From contig JAJEKV010000038.1 of the NCBI GenBank assembly GCA_021234155.1, forward strand, positions 13,050,213 through 13,114,212: a DNA stretch of 64,000 nt. Direction: 5' to 3'. The translations under genes were made by a program, and so were the position numbers. This document shows positions 24,301-35,565 of this stretch, in pieces (the first letter of the stretch is position 1; the number at the start of each line of letters is the position of its first letter). The stretch is from Isoetes taiwanensis (Eukaryota; Streptophyta; Lycopodiopsida; Isoetales; Isoetaceae). A model generated the notes under the pieces. The model saw only the letters and a program-made list of their open reading frames with translations. It made no database searches and was not told the DNA's origin.

Positions 24301-26676
24301 GAAGGTGTGAGGTACTAGAATACAAGATCTCCATTGCTTACATATGATTTCAGTTTATCCATTTGATGGGACAGGGACAAGGGCAATGCCTGATATTTAA
24401 TCACTGCAGTGGCATTGGTATTGTAAATGCGATTGAGGTGGTTGGTGCATTCCCTGAAGATGATGGACTCATGAAGTTCAAGGAATGGATAGATTCTCCT
24501 GACCTATCGCTGTTTCAGAAGACGTCGTCTCATGGCAGCAAATCTGGCAAGTTAAAGGAGAAGGATGAGAGTGAAGACATGTCTGACCTTGGTGGTTGCA
24601 TCATGACGGACAAGAAACAGACGTTTATGGCTAAACATGTCAGTAATAGTTTTTGGTCAGGTTAAAAAGTATCCTTTTGTTTTACCCGTTTTAATGCAGA
24701 GGGCTGTCAGCAAAAATTGGGTTGTGCCTGAATCTTTCCCAAGTGAGGCTGTGATTGCTGCATATGCATCCCCACAGGTGGATAAATCTACAGAAAGCTT
24801 TGCATGGGGAAGGCCAGATCTTGAGGCTCTTCGCAGGTAACCTATGAGTGTTGTTCTGTGGATTTTTGTGTGCATCACGTGTGGCGTGCTTGAGATGTTT
24901 TATCATTGTGAAAATATTCAGCTGCGAGGAAGATGCATGTGTAGTAAAAGTTAACTGTCTTACATTCGATGAATATCTGAGTGGAATCGTCTAACACTGG
25001 TAGCTGCAATCTTTTTTATATTACGTTAGTTTAAATGGACTGGAACGAAGTTGCTTTCAGCTCTCCATTTTTTGGTCAAATCATCTTAAAAACCCCCAAG
25101 GACGCTGGGGTCCTTGAGCTTAGAAAAGAAGGTGCCTTTGCTCAGGTCATCTCTCTTGTTAGAACAAGAAATAGTGGAGAGAATAATTCAGAATAGTGAC
25201 TAGAAGGTGTACCTCACTGTATGTATAAGGTTGTCAAGGAGTATATCTCGACAAGGCCCTTGTCTTTCTCCTGTGATTTGATAGTATGGAAATAAATCGA
25301 GTTAAGAACCTTTGGAGTGCTGGTTTATATCAGGTTTTGTTTTGAAAAGTTCGGATGGATAAAAGAGAAGGCTGACGAACTGCTTTTGCCAGTCTTGAAG
25401 GAGTATGATCGTCGTGAGGTATTATTCCAATATGTTCTTGTTTTCAACACCACTGCTTATGCCCTTTGAATGTTGCAGACTCAACTTAGGCTTGATGCCT
25501 TTTATTCTTTCAATCAACGTTTTGCAAAAGTACGCAGTCATAGAATTCAGAAAGCTCTCACTGGAATCACAGGGCGACAATCATTTGAAATAATGGATTT
25601 ACCTTCTGAAAACCCAAGCATCAAAAAGATCAAAACAAGAAGTAAGCCAAAGAGTTTGCAAAAAGAACCACGCCAGAAGAAAGCAAAAAGAGATTCAACT
25701 GATAAGAACATTAATGAAGCTTCCTCCATGAAACCCAAGGAGAGGAAACAAAATGCAAGTGCGCGGAAGAAAACAAAGCGAGACATTGTTAACTCAGATT
25801 CAGAGGATACAGACCAAGTTGCTGAAGCCAGAAGTATGAACCGCAGACGGGTAAGTAGTCTTTTTCAATAAGAAAAGAACAGCTTTCTTACATTATTCTG
25901 ATGCATTTTTGCAGTCCACAAGAAAACGGAAGGACGTGAATTATGCCACAGACAGCTCAGAAGATGTAGCTCCAGAAATTGAAGCTCTTGAAACCATTTC
26001 AAGAAAAGGAGTCGATACAAATATGGCAACAAACAGGCCTGGTTCAGAATCTCAATCCAGAGAGGCAATCAGCATTTTAAGAGATGGTAGCAACTTTGTG
26101 CCAGATGATAATAAAGCTGAGTCTTCTGCATGTCGCAGGTCTATTCCAGATCGTGATAGCGCTGTTAACACTTCCATGCAATCTGGCCCTCCATACTCCA
26201 TAGCAAATGTGGATGACGTTGTTGCTCATGGAAGCTTTGTGCAGGATGAAGCTGACTATCTTGTTGCTAGTGGAGGCTTTGTACAACCTGAAGCTGATTA
26301 CCTTTTGGCTGGTGGAGGTTTTGTGGAAGATGAAGCTAGCACTAAAGTTGCAAACAGTAGTCCTCCTTTGAGCCCATGTGATCCTGCAACCAAAGATTTA
26401 AGCCCAAGCTGTCCAACTTCAAGCAATATAGAAAGCGTTGGACAACCTGAAGCTGATTATTTTTTTGCTGGTGGAGGCTTTGTGCAAGATGAAGCTAGCA
26501 CGGAGGTTGCATGCAATACTACTTTGGGCACATGTGATCCTGCCACCAAAGATTCAAGCCCAAGCTGTCCAACTCCAAACGATAGGGGAGAATCCACAAA
26601 GGAACTTCCTCGTGAAGGCAATTCTGGCATGGGTTTACGGGCACTTCCATATTTTAGAAGGAAGAGACGGAAATAA
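18397..26676 (+). CDS. UVH3: DNA repair endonuclease XPG/ERCC5/RAD2 (plant UVH3), 16 exons
   Basis: XPG is the structure-specific nuclease that makes the 3' cut in nucleotide excision repair. Exons: 18397-18484, 18833-19083, 19154-19260, 19343-19457, 20214-20291, 20354-20407, 20484-20668, 20920-22710, 22803-22976, 23221-23415, 24226-24311, 24410-24638, 24700-24836, 25334-25418, 25479-25850, 25915-26676; all introns GT-AG. These give about 1,569 residues if one base missing near 21214-21234 is restored; Arabidopsis UVH3 is about 1,480. Residues 1-113 are the N nuclease domain ([10 protein letters not shown] start; D30, D77). The acidic spacer holds a repeat at 21607-22260 and a ubiquitin-interacting motif ([17 protein letters not shown], about 802-818). 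The I domain carries E964/E966 (MEAEAQC), D985/D987 (TDDSDVFLF) and D1036 (LLGSDYTEG). The C-terminus has GGF repeats and a FRRKRRK nuclear signal. Exon 8's acceptor and the 92-bp intron 8 are inferred from frame; other exons are firm. Confidence 0.93.
21607..22260 (+). repeat. Two-copy internal repeat in the XPG spacer coding region
   Basis: Unit 1 (21607-21939, 111 codons) and unit 2 (from 21940) both begin VEK(H/N)G(D/H)[11 protein letters not shown]. Each contains two smaller motifs of the form DVIWEDGxxxSGMPAxN. Four full small motifs are visible, plus a fifth remnant ([11 protein letters not shown], near 22370). This is a higher-order duplication in a disordered, acidic spacer that is poorly conserved across XPG proteins. 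Confidence 0.85.
23924..24017 (+). repeat. Perfect 47-bp tandem duplication in XPG intron 10
   Basis: The unit starting GCCATAGGTGCAATGTG occurs at 23924-23970 and again at 23971-24017 without a mismatch. It lies in the 810-bp intron between exons 10 and 11 and should not affect splicing. Its perfect identity means it is recent or an assembly duplication. Confidence 0.85.
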
Positions 26677-26866
26677 TTGATCCCAAGTGCACCATTTCAA
26701 TCAATTATTTGTTGCATTGTCAAAAAGCACCATATCAATTTCATAATTGAGTGGACAAGGTCAGGAAACTATATCCCTGATATGGTGACAAGGTTTTTAG
26801 TAAGAACGTACCTAGAAATAGTGCCCACTATTATGCACCATGTTCCCGATTTGAGCTTGGATTTCA

Positions 26867-27310
26867 GGGGGTATTAGACTTGTGGAATAGGGGGTATTAG
26901 ACTCGGTGGTTTTGACGTGCACGGTTATTCCACAAGTCTATTATGCAAGTCAGAATACCTCCAAAATGGGAAATCTCCTTTCTTGGGAATTGCATTTCTG
27001 GGAGATACTCGGGGGTGATAGGCTTTCGTCTAAATAAGAAGTATGTATTGTAGATACCCCTTTGGTTATCCACATGTCGAGGCCATCTTACAGTCACTAG
27101 ATATCAAGGGGTATTGGAGGCTCCTCTAAACTAGGTTATGTATTATGCAAGTCCAATACACCTTTTGGTTATCCCACAAGTCGAATACCCCCCCACTTTT
27201 TTCTTCAAGAATTCTAGTCTAGTAGTATATGTTAGTATTAGGCTTTTCTAGATCATAGATATATTGCACAAGTCGAATAACCCCCTTTGACTATTGCACA
27301 AGTTGAATGT
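26867..27310. repeat. Fold-back/MITE-like element downstream of XPG
   Basis: The arm GGGGGTATTAGACTTGTGG (26867-26885, extending to 26889) is answered in inverse orientation by TATCCCACAAGTCGAATACC (from 27170, ending in a C run at 27192) and again near 27262-27285. A 15-bp perfect inverse match of the arm also lies at 26926-26940, giving a local hairpin with 26875-26889. Several further half-copies (near 26890, 27152 and 27292) show that the motif was iterated. No coding sequence. It begins about 190 bp after the XPG stop codon, so it may lie in or near the 3' untranslated region. Confidence 0.6.
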
Positions 27311-27699
27311 CCATTTCAGACATGACTGTTTCTTCTTGACATTTTTAGAAATGAGAGATATTTAAAACCTTCTTTACTTAATTGAGACCGCCCCATTATG
27401 ATGCAAATCATCAGCTCTCCAGCTTTTTAACCATATAAAGCCTCAAGTCTTGTGAGGCATTTTATGAAGTCATTTTTCATTTCTTTCAATAAATATCAAG
27501 GTTCATTGTTACTACGTAGAATTCATATTCGGTTCTAAGGGTTTAAAACTGAATTTAGTAAGAATACATTATGAGGCATAGTTGTTTTTACTTTTACTTT
27601 TGTTAAAGCATCAAGATTGCAAATAACTCCCAACATATAATGCTTCATGTTTTCCAACGTAACTAATTTTTTGAATATTTCTTATATATAAGTAAAAAG

Positions 27700-28581
27700 A
27701 CTAGTTGAGATCACTACCCAATATAAAGTCCACATCGTATACATTGCTATAATACGCATTGGCTATCCATAATGCTGCTAAAAGTTCAATCAGACGCGTA
27801 GATGTCCCAGCCCATCTACTTGAGTAAGCGGGTGGATGCTCCCTCAGAATTGATGGCGAGATGCCTCGTAGATATACTCTCGCATGAGCATGTTGTTGCT
27901 ATTGCGCATAGCGGCCACGCTCAACACGGTCAGATGGTCTTATAGCATCTTGAAAGCAGCGCATTTGTCTCCATATTCGAGAGGTGTACCATTATAACGG
28001 ATCCCTATTTGGCATGATGAACTTATATTACTTGCCGTTGATGTTAAGCCGCAATAAATATATCTTGCATGTGATTTTGCATGACAATCTGGATCCAAAG
28101 ATCCTTGTGAGTGATGAGGCATTCTGGACTGGCCTCTTGACGCATAAGATAATGTCCAGAAGGATCAATTGAAAGCTTCTGCTGCGTGGCCTCACAACGC
28201 CCTAAGATCCTTGAATCCTGTGGTGCTGGAGACATATCATTTTTAGTGGAGAGAGGTGGAAACTGAGGACATGGTGCCATTATCGCAGTAACTCTTAGAT
28301 ACCGCATGCTTCTCAAGCATCTAACATCAAATGGAAGGACTCTATTGTGAAAGCGTATCCAGCTTGAGAGCTCTCCAATCCTCTGCTGATGGCATAAAAT
28401 TTGGGGTTTGAGAGTTGGAAGCAAAAGTTGAGGATTGATGAGAATGAGGAGCAGCCCTTTCATCTGTTTCAAAGGTTTCAATAGATGAATCTGCATCTGA
28501 ATCTGTAAACCACACATCTGATAAGCTACTCAAGACAACATCAGATACATCACTCAACAATTCATATGATTCGTGATCCAT
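27700..28581 (-). pseudogene. Unidentified minus-strand coding relic
   Basis: From ATG at 28581 a minus-strand frame of 79 codons reads MDHESYELLSDVSDVVLSSL and is rich in Ser, Asp and Glu. A second frame continues protein-like to about 28044 (with VLPFDVRCLRSMRYLRV and SRILGRCEATQQKLSIDPSG). Further pieces run down to about 27720 (SSSCQIGIRYNGTPLEYGDK; SILREHPPAYSSRWAGT). At least two frame changes are needed. The start context and acidic N-terminus suggest the beginning of a real gene, but I do not recognise it. Confidence 0.35.
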
Positions 28582-28654
28582 GGAGCTTCAGATCATAAAT
28601 ATTGCAATGCAGCTTCTAGATGGTAATCACAGCCATTATATCATCCATGAGCAA

Positions 28655-29090
28655 CTAAGAAATGTGAAGCAGGTACAATGTATACATATACCGAGCGGCA
28701 TGGCTCATGAATGATCCATGATCTTTCACGTGAAGCATGCACAAGATGTTCACATCATGCCTAAAAGTGCCTAAAGCATTTCGTGAGACACAATATAACA
28801 ATGTCTACATGTACCGAGCGACACGTGATAGTCACATGGGCACGTACCATTAAAGAGGATGGCTCATGAGTGATTCATGATCTTTCATGTGAAGCAGGTA
28901 CAAGATATTCACGATCATGCCTACAAGTGCCCAAAGCATTTCTCGAAACACGGTATAACAAGAATGACACGGCATTTCTCGAGGCATGTATTCATAAAGA
29001 GAATGACTCGATAACACTCCACAATCTTTCATGTGAAGCAGATACAAGATGGTCATGATCATGCTACAAGTGCACAAACTCGTACACGTA
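28655..29090. repeat. Diverged tandem repeat array, about 145-160 bp period
   Basis: The anchor TCTTTCAYGTGAAGCA recurs at 28722, 28881 and 29025 (spacings 159 and 144), with a partial copy near 28655. Each unit also carries forms of ACAAGATRTTCACGATCATGCC and AAAGCATTTC. Units differ by indels, so the array is old. No coding sense is seen. Confidence 0.65.
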
Positions 29091-29880
29091 TGATAGCTCC
29101 GTGAAGAGGAATAGGAGCACATACTATATATGACACTGGTGTCCATTTGCAAAGCTATATCGAGATCATTCGAGGCGATTGGAAATGATCTTTAAAGGTA
29201 TCATTGCCTTGCTCATTCCCTTATGTTTACACCAACATTTGATCCATAGTCCACAAAAATGGTTTGACCATAGAGGAGCTTACCTATTAATTTTCCATTG
29301 CTTGTTTAGCAAAACATTCATTTAGTAGCAAGTCATGATCATTAGAAGTTTAAGCATGAATATGAAGAAATTGCTTGAGATGCTGTCAACGAAATAATAG
29401 TTTCAAAGTATGAATCTAAATACGAAATGCTGCTTCAAACGGTGCCATTTGAGCCATATGCACTACAAACATCTGAAAATGCTGCATTTTAGCTTCTTCT
29501 AGGGATACAAGGCCAACAAATACATTAAAGTTATTGGGTTGAGAATACTTATGGTTGTTGGAAGATGCAGACCTTTTCACTAGTTCGTCTGAACCATAGA
29601 GTTGATAAACCGACAGTTTTATAGTATGATATAAACCACATTGATAGGAAAAGACCATCTATACTTACCAATGTGCAAAGGGAACTACATTGCCAATTCA
29701 TTCTATCAATTATAAGCGCATGACCAACTTTCCAAGCATGGTAATAAATGTGGCATTGTCTGGCTTTTTTCTTTCAATGGAAAAACTTCGAAATCTCTAT
29801 TTATAACTATGGAACACATGCATTCAAATATGGCAGTAAAAGTTTTATGAGCCTTATATCATTGCAAGAGCAATAGAATA
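29091..29880. other. Anonymous sequence between tandem array and helicase relic
   Basis: A minus-strand open stretch at 29658-29416 (VGLVSLEEAKMQHFQMFVV) is coding-like and lies downstream of the helicase relic in the same orientation. It could be a more 3' part of that gene, but no helicase motif is visible in it. Confidence 0.3.
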
Positions 29881-31215
29881 TGCTACCAATAGTTGTGGTC
29901 TGAAATGGACACTTGTTGATGGAACTTCTTGAATTATGCTAATCAGCATCCTTGCATAGCGTGGATTTATTGAATACATATCCACCGCCGAGCTGTCAAT
30001 GGGCTTGATGGCGATGGTTGATGGTTTCGATCTTTGATAATGCCTTGAGACATTTTAAGCCTTCGAGCGATAGATAGAGTTCAAGTGGGTTGGGAAAGGA
30101 AAGTTGATATCACGAGCAAAGATCAATGCCTTTGTCGAGGAGAACACAAATGGACCATTTTACAATACCAATATCTTATTGCTATTGATAACTTTCTTAA
30201 TCACAATGTTCTGAAACAATATAACTTGTGAATATATAACTTTGCAAAAACCCATGCACAACTCTAGACCTTAATCTTAGCAAAGTGTTCAAACTCAACG
30301 TATATTTTGCAGGAAACCATTTCAAACCTCACCTTGCTAATCCCCATGCATTTCAGAAAAACCATCACTCCTTCAATTGGCATGGTACTTATTTTTCGGG
30401 ATGCAAATTCTGGAAATGTATCATTAAAAACTGCAAATGAATATAGATGATAACCATGAGCTGGACCTGTCCGACTAGCTCAACCTGAATGTTGAGCAGT
30501 TAAAGCTTTATTGATCCAATGGATTTCAAACCTAGATGCTCCATCAGAGCAATGGTACACTCTTTCTTTTGTTTAACAATATATCGCATTCCAGGAATAA
30601 TAAGAGACGTTTCAACGACATTTGTAGCAACAACAAGTAAGCATAGGCTGGTAACACATACAACTGTCCTAACTTCCTCTTTATAATTTCCGTCTTTTGG
30701 CAGGCATGCATAGCTACATTAACAATAGCTTGCCTTGAAGTCAAAGAAGATTCATCATCTCAAGTTATACTATTATCATTAGATGTTTCATAGCATTAAG
30801 CAAACTCTAAAACTTCATTGTCACTCCCAAGGGTATTAATTGCTTCAAAAAAATCTCAATCTGCATTCTCTTTGCCATCAATTGCACCAGTTTAACTATG
30901 TAGTCCCTAAATCAAATTCACCAAATAGTTGCTCATCTTGAGCAGATGCCTTAACATTGATGATTGTCTGGTCTTGAGATTCTGAATACGTGGCATATGT
31001 TTTAGGCTTTGGAAACACTGTCTCAGTACAAAAGGATTCAATTTCCGCTTGACCAGTCAAAATACCATGAAATGCTACGAGGGGAAGAACATAGATGTGA
31101 CATTACGCTGCATGCAAATGATGAGTTAAAGCGCCTGCTAAAAATCTAATTATTGGCGGTGGGGTGGAAATATCACGCTGCGTAATGTCGCACTCATTAT
31201 AATCAATTTTAGGAA
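29880..31215 (-). pseudogene. DEAH-box RNA helicase pseudogene, DHX37/Dhr1-like
   Basis: Helicase motifs appear in the correct order on the minus strand, in different frames. Motif III is LKLIIMSATLRS (about 31208-31165), followed by PPPIIRF (about 31160). The segment like GGILVFLTGQxE reads GILTGQAEIESFC (about 31070-31030). The motif V region is VVATNVVETSLIIPGMRYIV (about 30640-30580). Relics of the motif VI region read SRTGPAHGYHLYS, then VFNDTFPEFA and TMPIEGVMVFLKCMGIS (about 30470-30345). A last patch resembling the winged-helix/ratchet start reads INPRYARMLISIIQ (about 29960-29915). Motifs I and II are not found. Stops (for example before ASRTGP) and frame changes show it is dead. Within DEAH helicases, the NDTFPEFA-TMPIEGV spacing suggests DHX37 (Dhr1/Ecm16, ribosome biogenesis); this subfamily call is from memory. 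Confidence 0.65.
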
Positions 31216-31765
31216 AGCCACTGAACTCGAACACTCATTGAGTTTGTGGCCATGATGAATATTCATTGAGTTTGACACCATGGTCAGTCAACAAATCATT
31301 ATGATGGGAAGGGAATGCCGAGAAACATATACGATGCATTGAAAACATATTGATGTACGGCTCCCGTTTCATAATGACAAAAAACATAGACTTGGAAGTG
31401 ATTATAAACATATATACCTTGGATACTTTTTGAAAATGGTAGGCTAATGCATTTTAATAAAATTGTAAAACACTAACCCAGGCCCATTAAAAATAGCGTG
31501 CATGACTTGGAAAGTATTTGACCTATGTTGTGTGTCGTATGCACGATACATGACCACGATTGGGAAAAATCCTTGCTAGGACAATAATGAGAATGTCACA
31601 TGTTTTAAAGACTTTTGTTCCTGGCGCTTCATCGGAGCAATTACAAATGTTTCTCCAGCAGCAGAAAAATCAATATGCAACGAATATTTGCTTTCATTAA
31701 GAACACCAAGAACAATGTGGGAAAATCAAAAACTTGATAATGTATGCCCTATAATGTGAGATGAA
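31216..31765 (-). other. Possible upstream part of the helicase relic
   Basis: Minus-strand translation around 31690-31520 gives protein-like text (DFSAAGETFVIAPMKRQEQ; FPIVVMYRAYDTQHR) in the orientation expected for sequence upstream of helicase motif III. It does not contain the DEAH box, so assignment to the helicase is tentative. The rest is AT-rich and may be intron. Confidence 0.3.
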
Positions 31766-32076
31766 AAATTAAAACATCTGTGGACATGAAAAACTCTAGT
31801 AATATAAATAAAAATGATGGTCACAAACCATTAAACAAATAGATGAGTCAGGAAGCAAATATGTCAAATGCATTTGGGTCAAACTCCTAAAATCCACTCG
31901 GAATAGATGTTTCTTTAAAGGCTATGCTAGTTTTACATTACATCATATGTAAATGGATAGACATGTCTTACAAGAAGCTTATTCTAGTGCCTACACAACT
32001 CAGTAAATTATTATGCACCCAGAGGCAGGTCTAAATACTTAAACACTTGCTTTTGTGTTTGCAACATTGTATTTTT

Positions 32077-32136
<60 letters not shown>

Positions 32137-32925
32137 TAGTTTTAGCGATCCTGCATATAAGCGACAAATGGATGCATGACTCACAATATGGTAAATCATG
32201 GCATTGGTTGATGAAAGCACTTTGTTTTCTGACAAAGAGCAATAACACAAGAAGTGCTTAAAGCAATAATACACAAATGTATTATGTAATGAGACATTGA
32301 GTTTCATAATGTTTCTGACCACCAAATATAGAGACTAAATACAAACATAGCCATTGTATTTTTAGTTTATAGTGGACAACAAGCATTATCTTTGGAAATA
32401 GTGTCTCTAAAATAAAAGAAAAGTCAAACTTCAAGCTTATGTGTGCGATGCGCAACTTGTTTTTGTGACACCATTTCTTACTCAAAAGCTGACCACCATA
32501 ATATTTAGAAAGATCTTACTTACTTGAGCATGATGAGAGGAACTCCATGCACAAATCCGTCCATCCTCAAAGCCATATCCATTTAAAAGCGGCAAAGAAA
32601 TGACAAATAGAAGAAACACGGTACTTGCAGCCACTTAGTATACATTAGCATGGTATGAAAATTTAGCAAGGGCCAAAAAAGGTATGGAATGGTTCTCGGT
32701 TCATCACCAGTCACCATTTGTAATCTCTTTGCTCCTTTAAAGAAATTAAGCTACAAGCTTGATAGACCCAGTTAAAGCGACCTATATTACATTTAGATGA
32801 AGCTAATTCAAGGTGAAGATTAATTCAAATGGAGTAAGAACAAAAGCATAGCCAATATATGCGTATTTAACAAAAGAGTGGCTTTTATACGATATCGATA
32901 CGGTATTCCAAATATTAGTTGTTCA
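31766..32925 (-). repeat. Dispersed repeat, copy 2 (inverted relative to copy 1)
   Basis: The reverse complement matches 8838-10010 along its length with many substitutions and small indels. It carries a (GATA)n insertion that copy 1 lacks and lacks copy 1's 35-bp duplication. It lies directly upstream of the helicase relic in the same orientation, so it could be upstream sequence of that gene. Confidence 0.7.
32079..32136. repeat. (AGAT)n microsatellite
   Basis: About 14.5 uninterrupted AGAT units. It lies inside dispersed repeat copy 2 and is absent from copy 1, so it expanded after the copies diverged. Confidence 0.95.
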
Positions 32926-35165
32926 TTTATATATGAGCGAGAATCAAATCAGAAAACATCAAACTGATAAATTAATACGGTCCATAATCAGTTCGGCGTC
33001 GGATCTGGATTTTGTGGGATTATTTTTTAGCGTGGATCCTCCTTGCGTTGCTTTCTTAGCATGTTTAACCATCCATCCATATTCACCGAGTTCAATCCCT
33101 TGCATCTCATCATGCAGAGGAGCATTTTACTCATTGATATTCTTTGTCTTAAACATCAATATCTAACGTGCTCGCGGGGTTTTGTGATGTATCACGGCTT
33201 TGGCATAGTTTCATATGATTTCAGAGTTATTCCGTGGACATACTAAGCGGTATTCTAGAGTGCACCACATTTGTTAGCCATTGATTTTAAAAGAAGAGGA
33301 AAATCGTGTGGTTGGGGCTTTTTATTGTTTGTATTTTTAGTTTAGGTTTTCAAAAATGGCGTAACCCAGAAAATAAAAGTGAATAAAAATTTGTTTCTTT
33401 GGCGAAATGGCGGTGACGGCTATGGCCGGGCGAAGATGAGCTGCCCGCTTCTCCTTCTCATGCTCTCTTCCATATTCCTTCCTCCCCGTGCATTTTTTTC
33501 TTTGTGGCTAGTCCCGTGATCTTCTTCTGGAAATTGAGCGATGCAGATGCTATAAGCTTTGTTTTGTTTGCTAAAGCCTTGACCGGCGCTGTCCCCTTTA
33601 ATCTACACTTTGCACCTTATTTTGTGATTTCTGTCTTCAATCGCTTACGTTAGAGTAGATTCATCTTGAAACTTCTTGAGCCAGTGGTACGCAATGAGAA
33701 AAATAGGTAACGTTCTCATCGCAACTCCATGCTTATCTTTCTCTTCCATTCACGCTGGAACAGCAAATCCACTTCAGGCTGACAAGCTTGGGGCTTCTGA
33801 AGCACGCTTCCGGGATGGGCGAGGGGAGAATAGGATGCTTGTCGAGTGAGGTTTTGGGATCGTAAATATTAGGTTATATTGAAAAGCAAAAAAAAACCAA
33901 GGGGACATCAGCGCATTGGAACTCCTGGTTTAGAACTATCAGGATCTGCTTCCCCAATGGGACTGAACAGGCTGTCAGAAGGGGAATGGTTCTTCGGATG
34001 GGCTAGAGCAAACTTCAATTGCGTGCAAAAACAGGGATTATGTCATTCATTGTTGCTATTTTCTTTCTGCTCCCTGGTTGGAAATTCACTGACATGACAA
34101 CATTTTGGTTTTGATTCTTGTTGCTTTTATCCATAGTCGGAGATGACTTACACTTGTCATGCTTTTCTACCTTACTTATTATTTGCTAAAGAATATGATA
34201 ATGCATTTGTAAATTACGAAAATGTCTAGCGGAGGACAAGCATATCAGAAGCGGGGTCAATTGTGATCCAAAGTTATTCTGCAATCGACGTAAAGTTCAA
34301 TTCATCATATGCTTACTGGCTAAGGATGATCTTGAAAAGCATATAATTTGACCTTCACAGGTTGCTTCATTTCTGGGAAAAAGCGGTAGAAAACTATGAT
34401 AAAAGCTTTGAAGAAGGCCTATAGTGCTGAAACCACAACAGAAGCCTATAATTTGAGTATGAATCAAAGCTGATCCCTCAATGAGGATTTTCACGAGGTG
34501 GAGCTGTAATGAGCGTTATTTTTTGCAGTTCTCACGGGGAGGCGTAACCAAGAACTCTTTTAAAAACCCTTTAGCATCTATTTCCAGTTGGCTTCAACTA
34601 ATAGTGAAATTACAGATCATGGCGAGCTTTAAGGTCCAAACTTCCCCTTGCTTGCATGCATTGCAGCTGGGAATGACAGCAACATAAGATGTTTGAAGTC
34701 ATTCAAAGATTCTGAGAAATAGATGTATACAAAAGCTGATGGGTATAGCAGTTGAAAATGTGAGGGAAATGTGGAGTTTAGGGATGTCGATTTTACCCTG
34801 CTCCCAAAAGGCCAGGAGGCTTGATGCTGAGTCAATACAAATGTTTCATTTGCCATGTAAGATCTTTATTTTTCTCACTCCTTTTTCGAGAGATTATCAT
34901 GAAAGTTTAATCTTGCTATCCGGTTATCTTGTGACTGAGAACATTTGGAGGCTTTTCAAGATATATTTAATAATATTACGTCATACACTCATAGCTCAAT
35001 GTTAAAGTATATATTCTTGATATCCTTATATCACGGACAAATTGCATGTTCATCTTGAAACTAATCCAAGTTCTAGCATGAACCATGCCCTCTTATACAT
35101 GTGTTCAACTAGAATATCCAAAGCTTCTTAGTAATTAGTATATAGATCTTAAAGTTTACCTGCTG
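32926..35165. other. Anonymous sequence, no supportable gene
   Basis: A more GC-rich patch with a plus-strand MAVTAMAGRR-like start lies near 33406, and an open stretch at 33879-34097 reads SGSASPMGLNRLSEGEWFFG. Neither has splice-supported continuation. They may be remnants of a gene's 5' end or of a retroelement leader. The rest is AT-rich and closed in all frames. Confidence 0.3.
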
Positions 35166-35167
35166 TT

Positions 35168-35565
35168 TTGTTGGGGCCAGAAAGGTGAAATTTTAGTATG
35201 ACAACCAACACGCAACTATCATTAGCATTAATTAGCACAAACCATTGGGTCCAACACATTTAAATTAAAATCACATAAAGCCCCCTTTGGTTTGGGTGCA
35301 TATTCCTGCGGGGTTGGCGTGGGCAGCGAGGAGCCCTTATAATTATGTTTTTGTGCGTACAAAATCAACACCATATAGTATGTTGTCTAAAATCTTATAG
35401 TATTTTGTAAAATCTTGTTATGCGGTATAACAAATTACGTACGTATACCCCCACAAATGAGGAACTTTGTGTGGGGTGTGGAATTGAGGGAATAAGAGTG
35501 GAATATGCCTATCAAGCTCGTTGCCGAGGTCACCCCGTGTGAATAACTAAACCAAAAAAGAGAGT
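35168..35565 (+). repeat. MITE-like repeat, copy A
   Basis: The 400-bp unit matches 39812-40205 in the same orientation. Shared landmarks include CCTTTGGTTTGGGTGCATAT, CATATAGTAT and GCTCGTTGCCGA. Its right end, reverse-complemented (TTTGGTTTAGTTATTC...GGCAACGAG), resembles the internal TTTGGTTTGGGTGCATATTC...GGCAGCGAG, giving imperfect inverted ends from about 35284 to 35558. This resembles hAT or PIF/Harbinger-derived MITEs (TTTGGTTT termini), by analogy. Non-coding. Confidence 0.6.
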
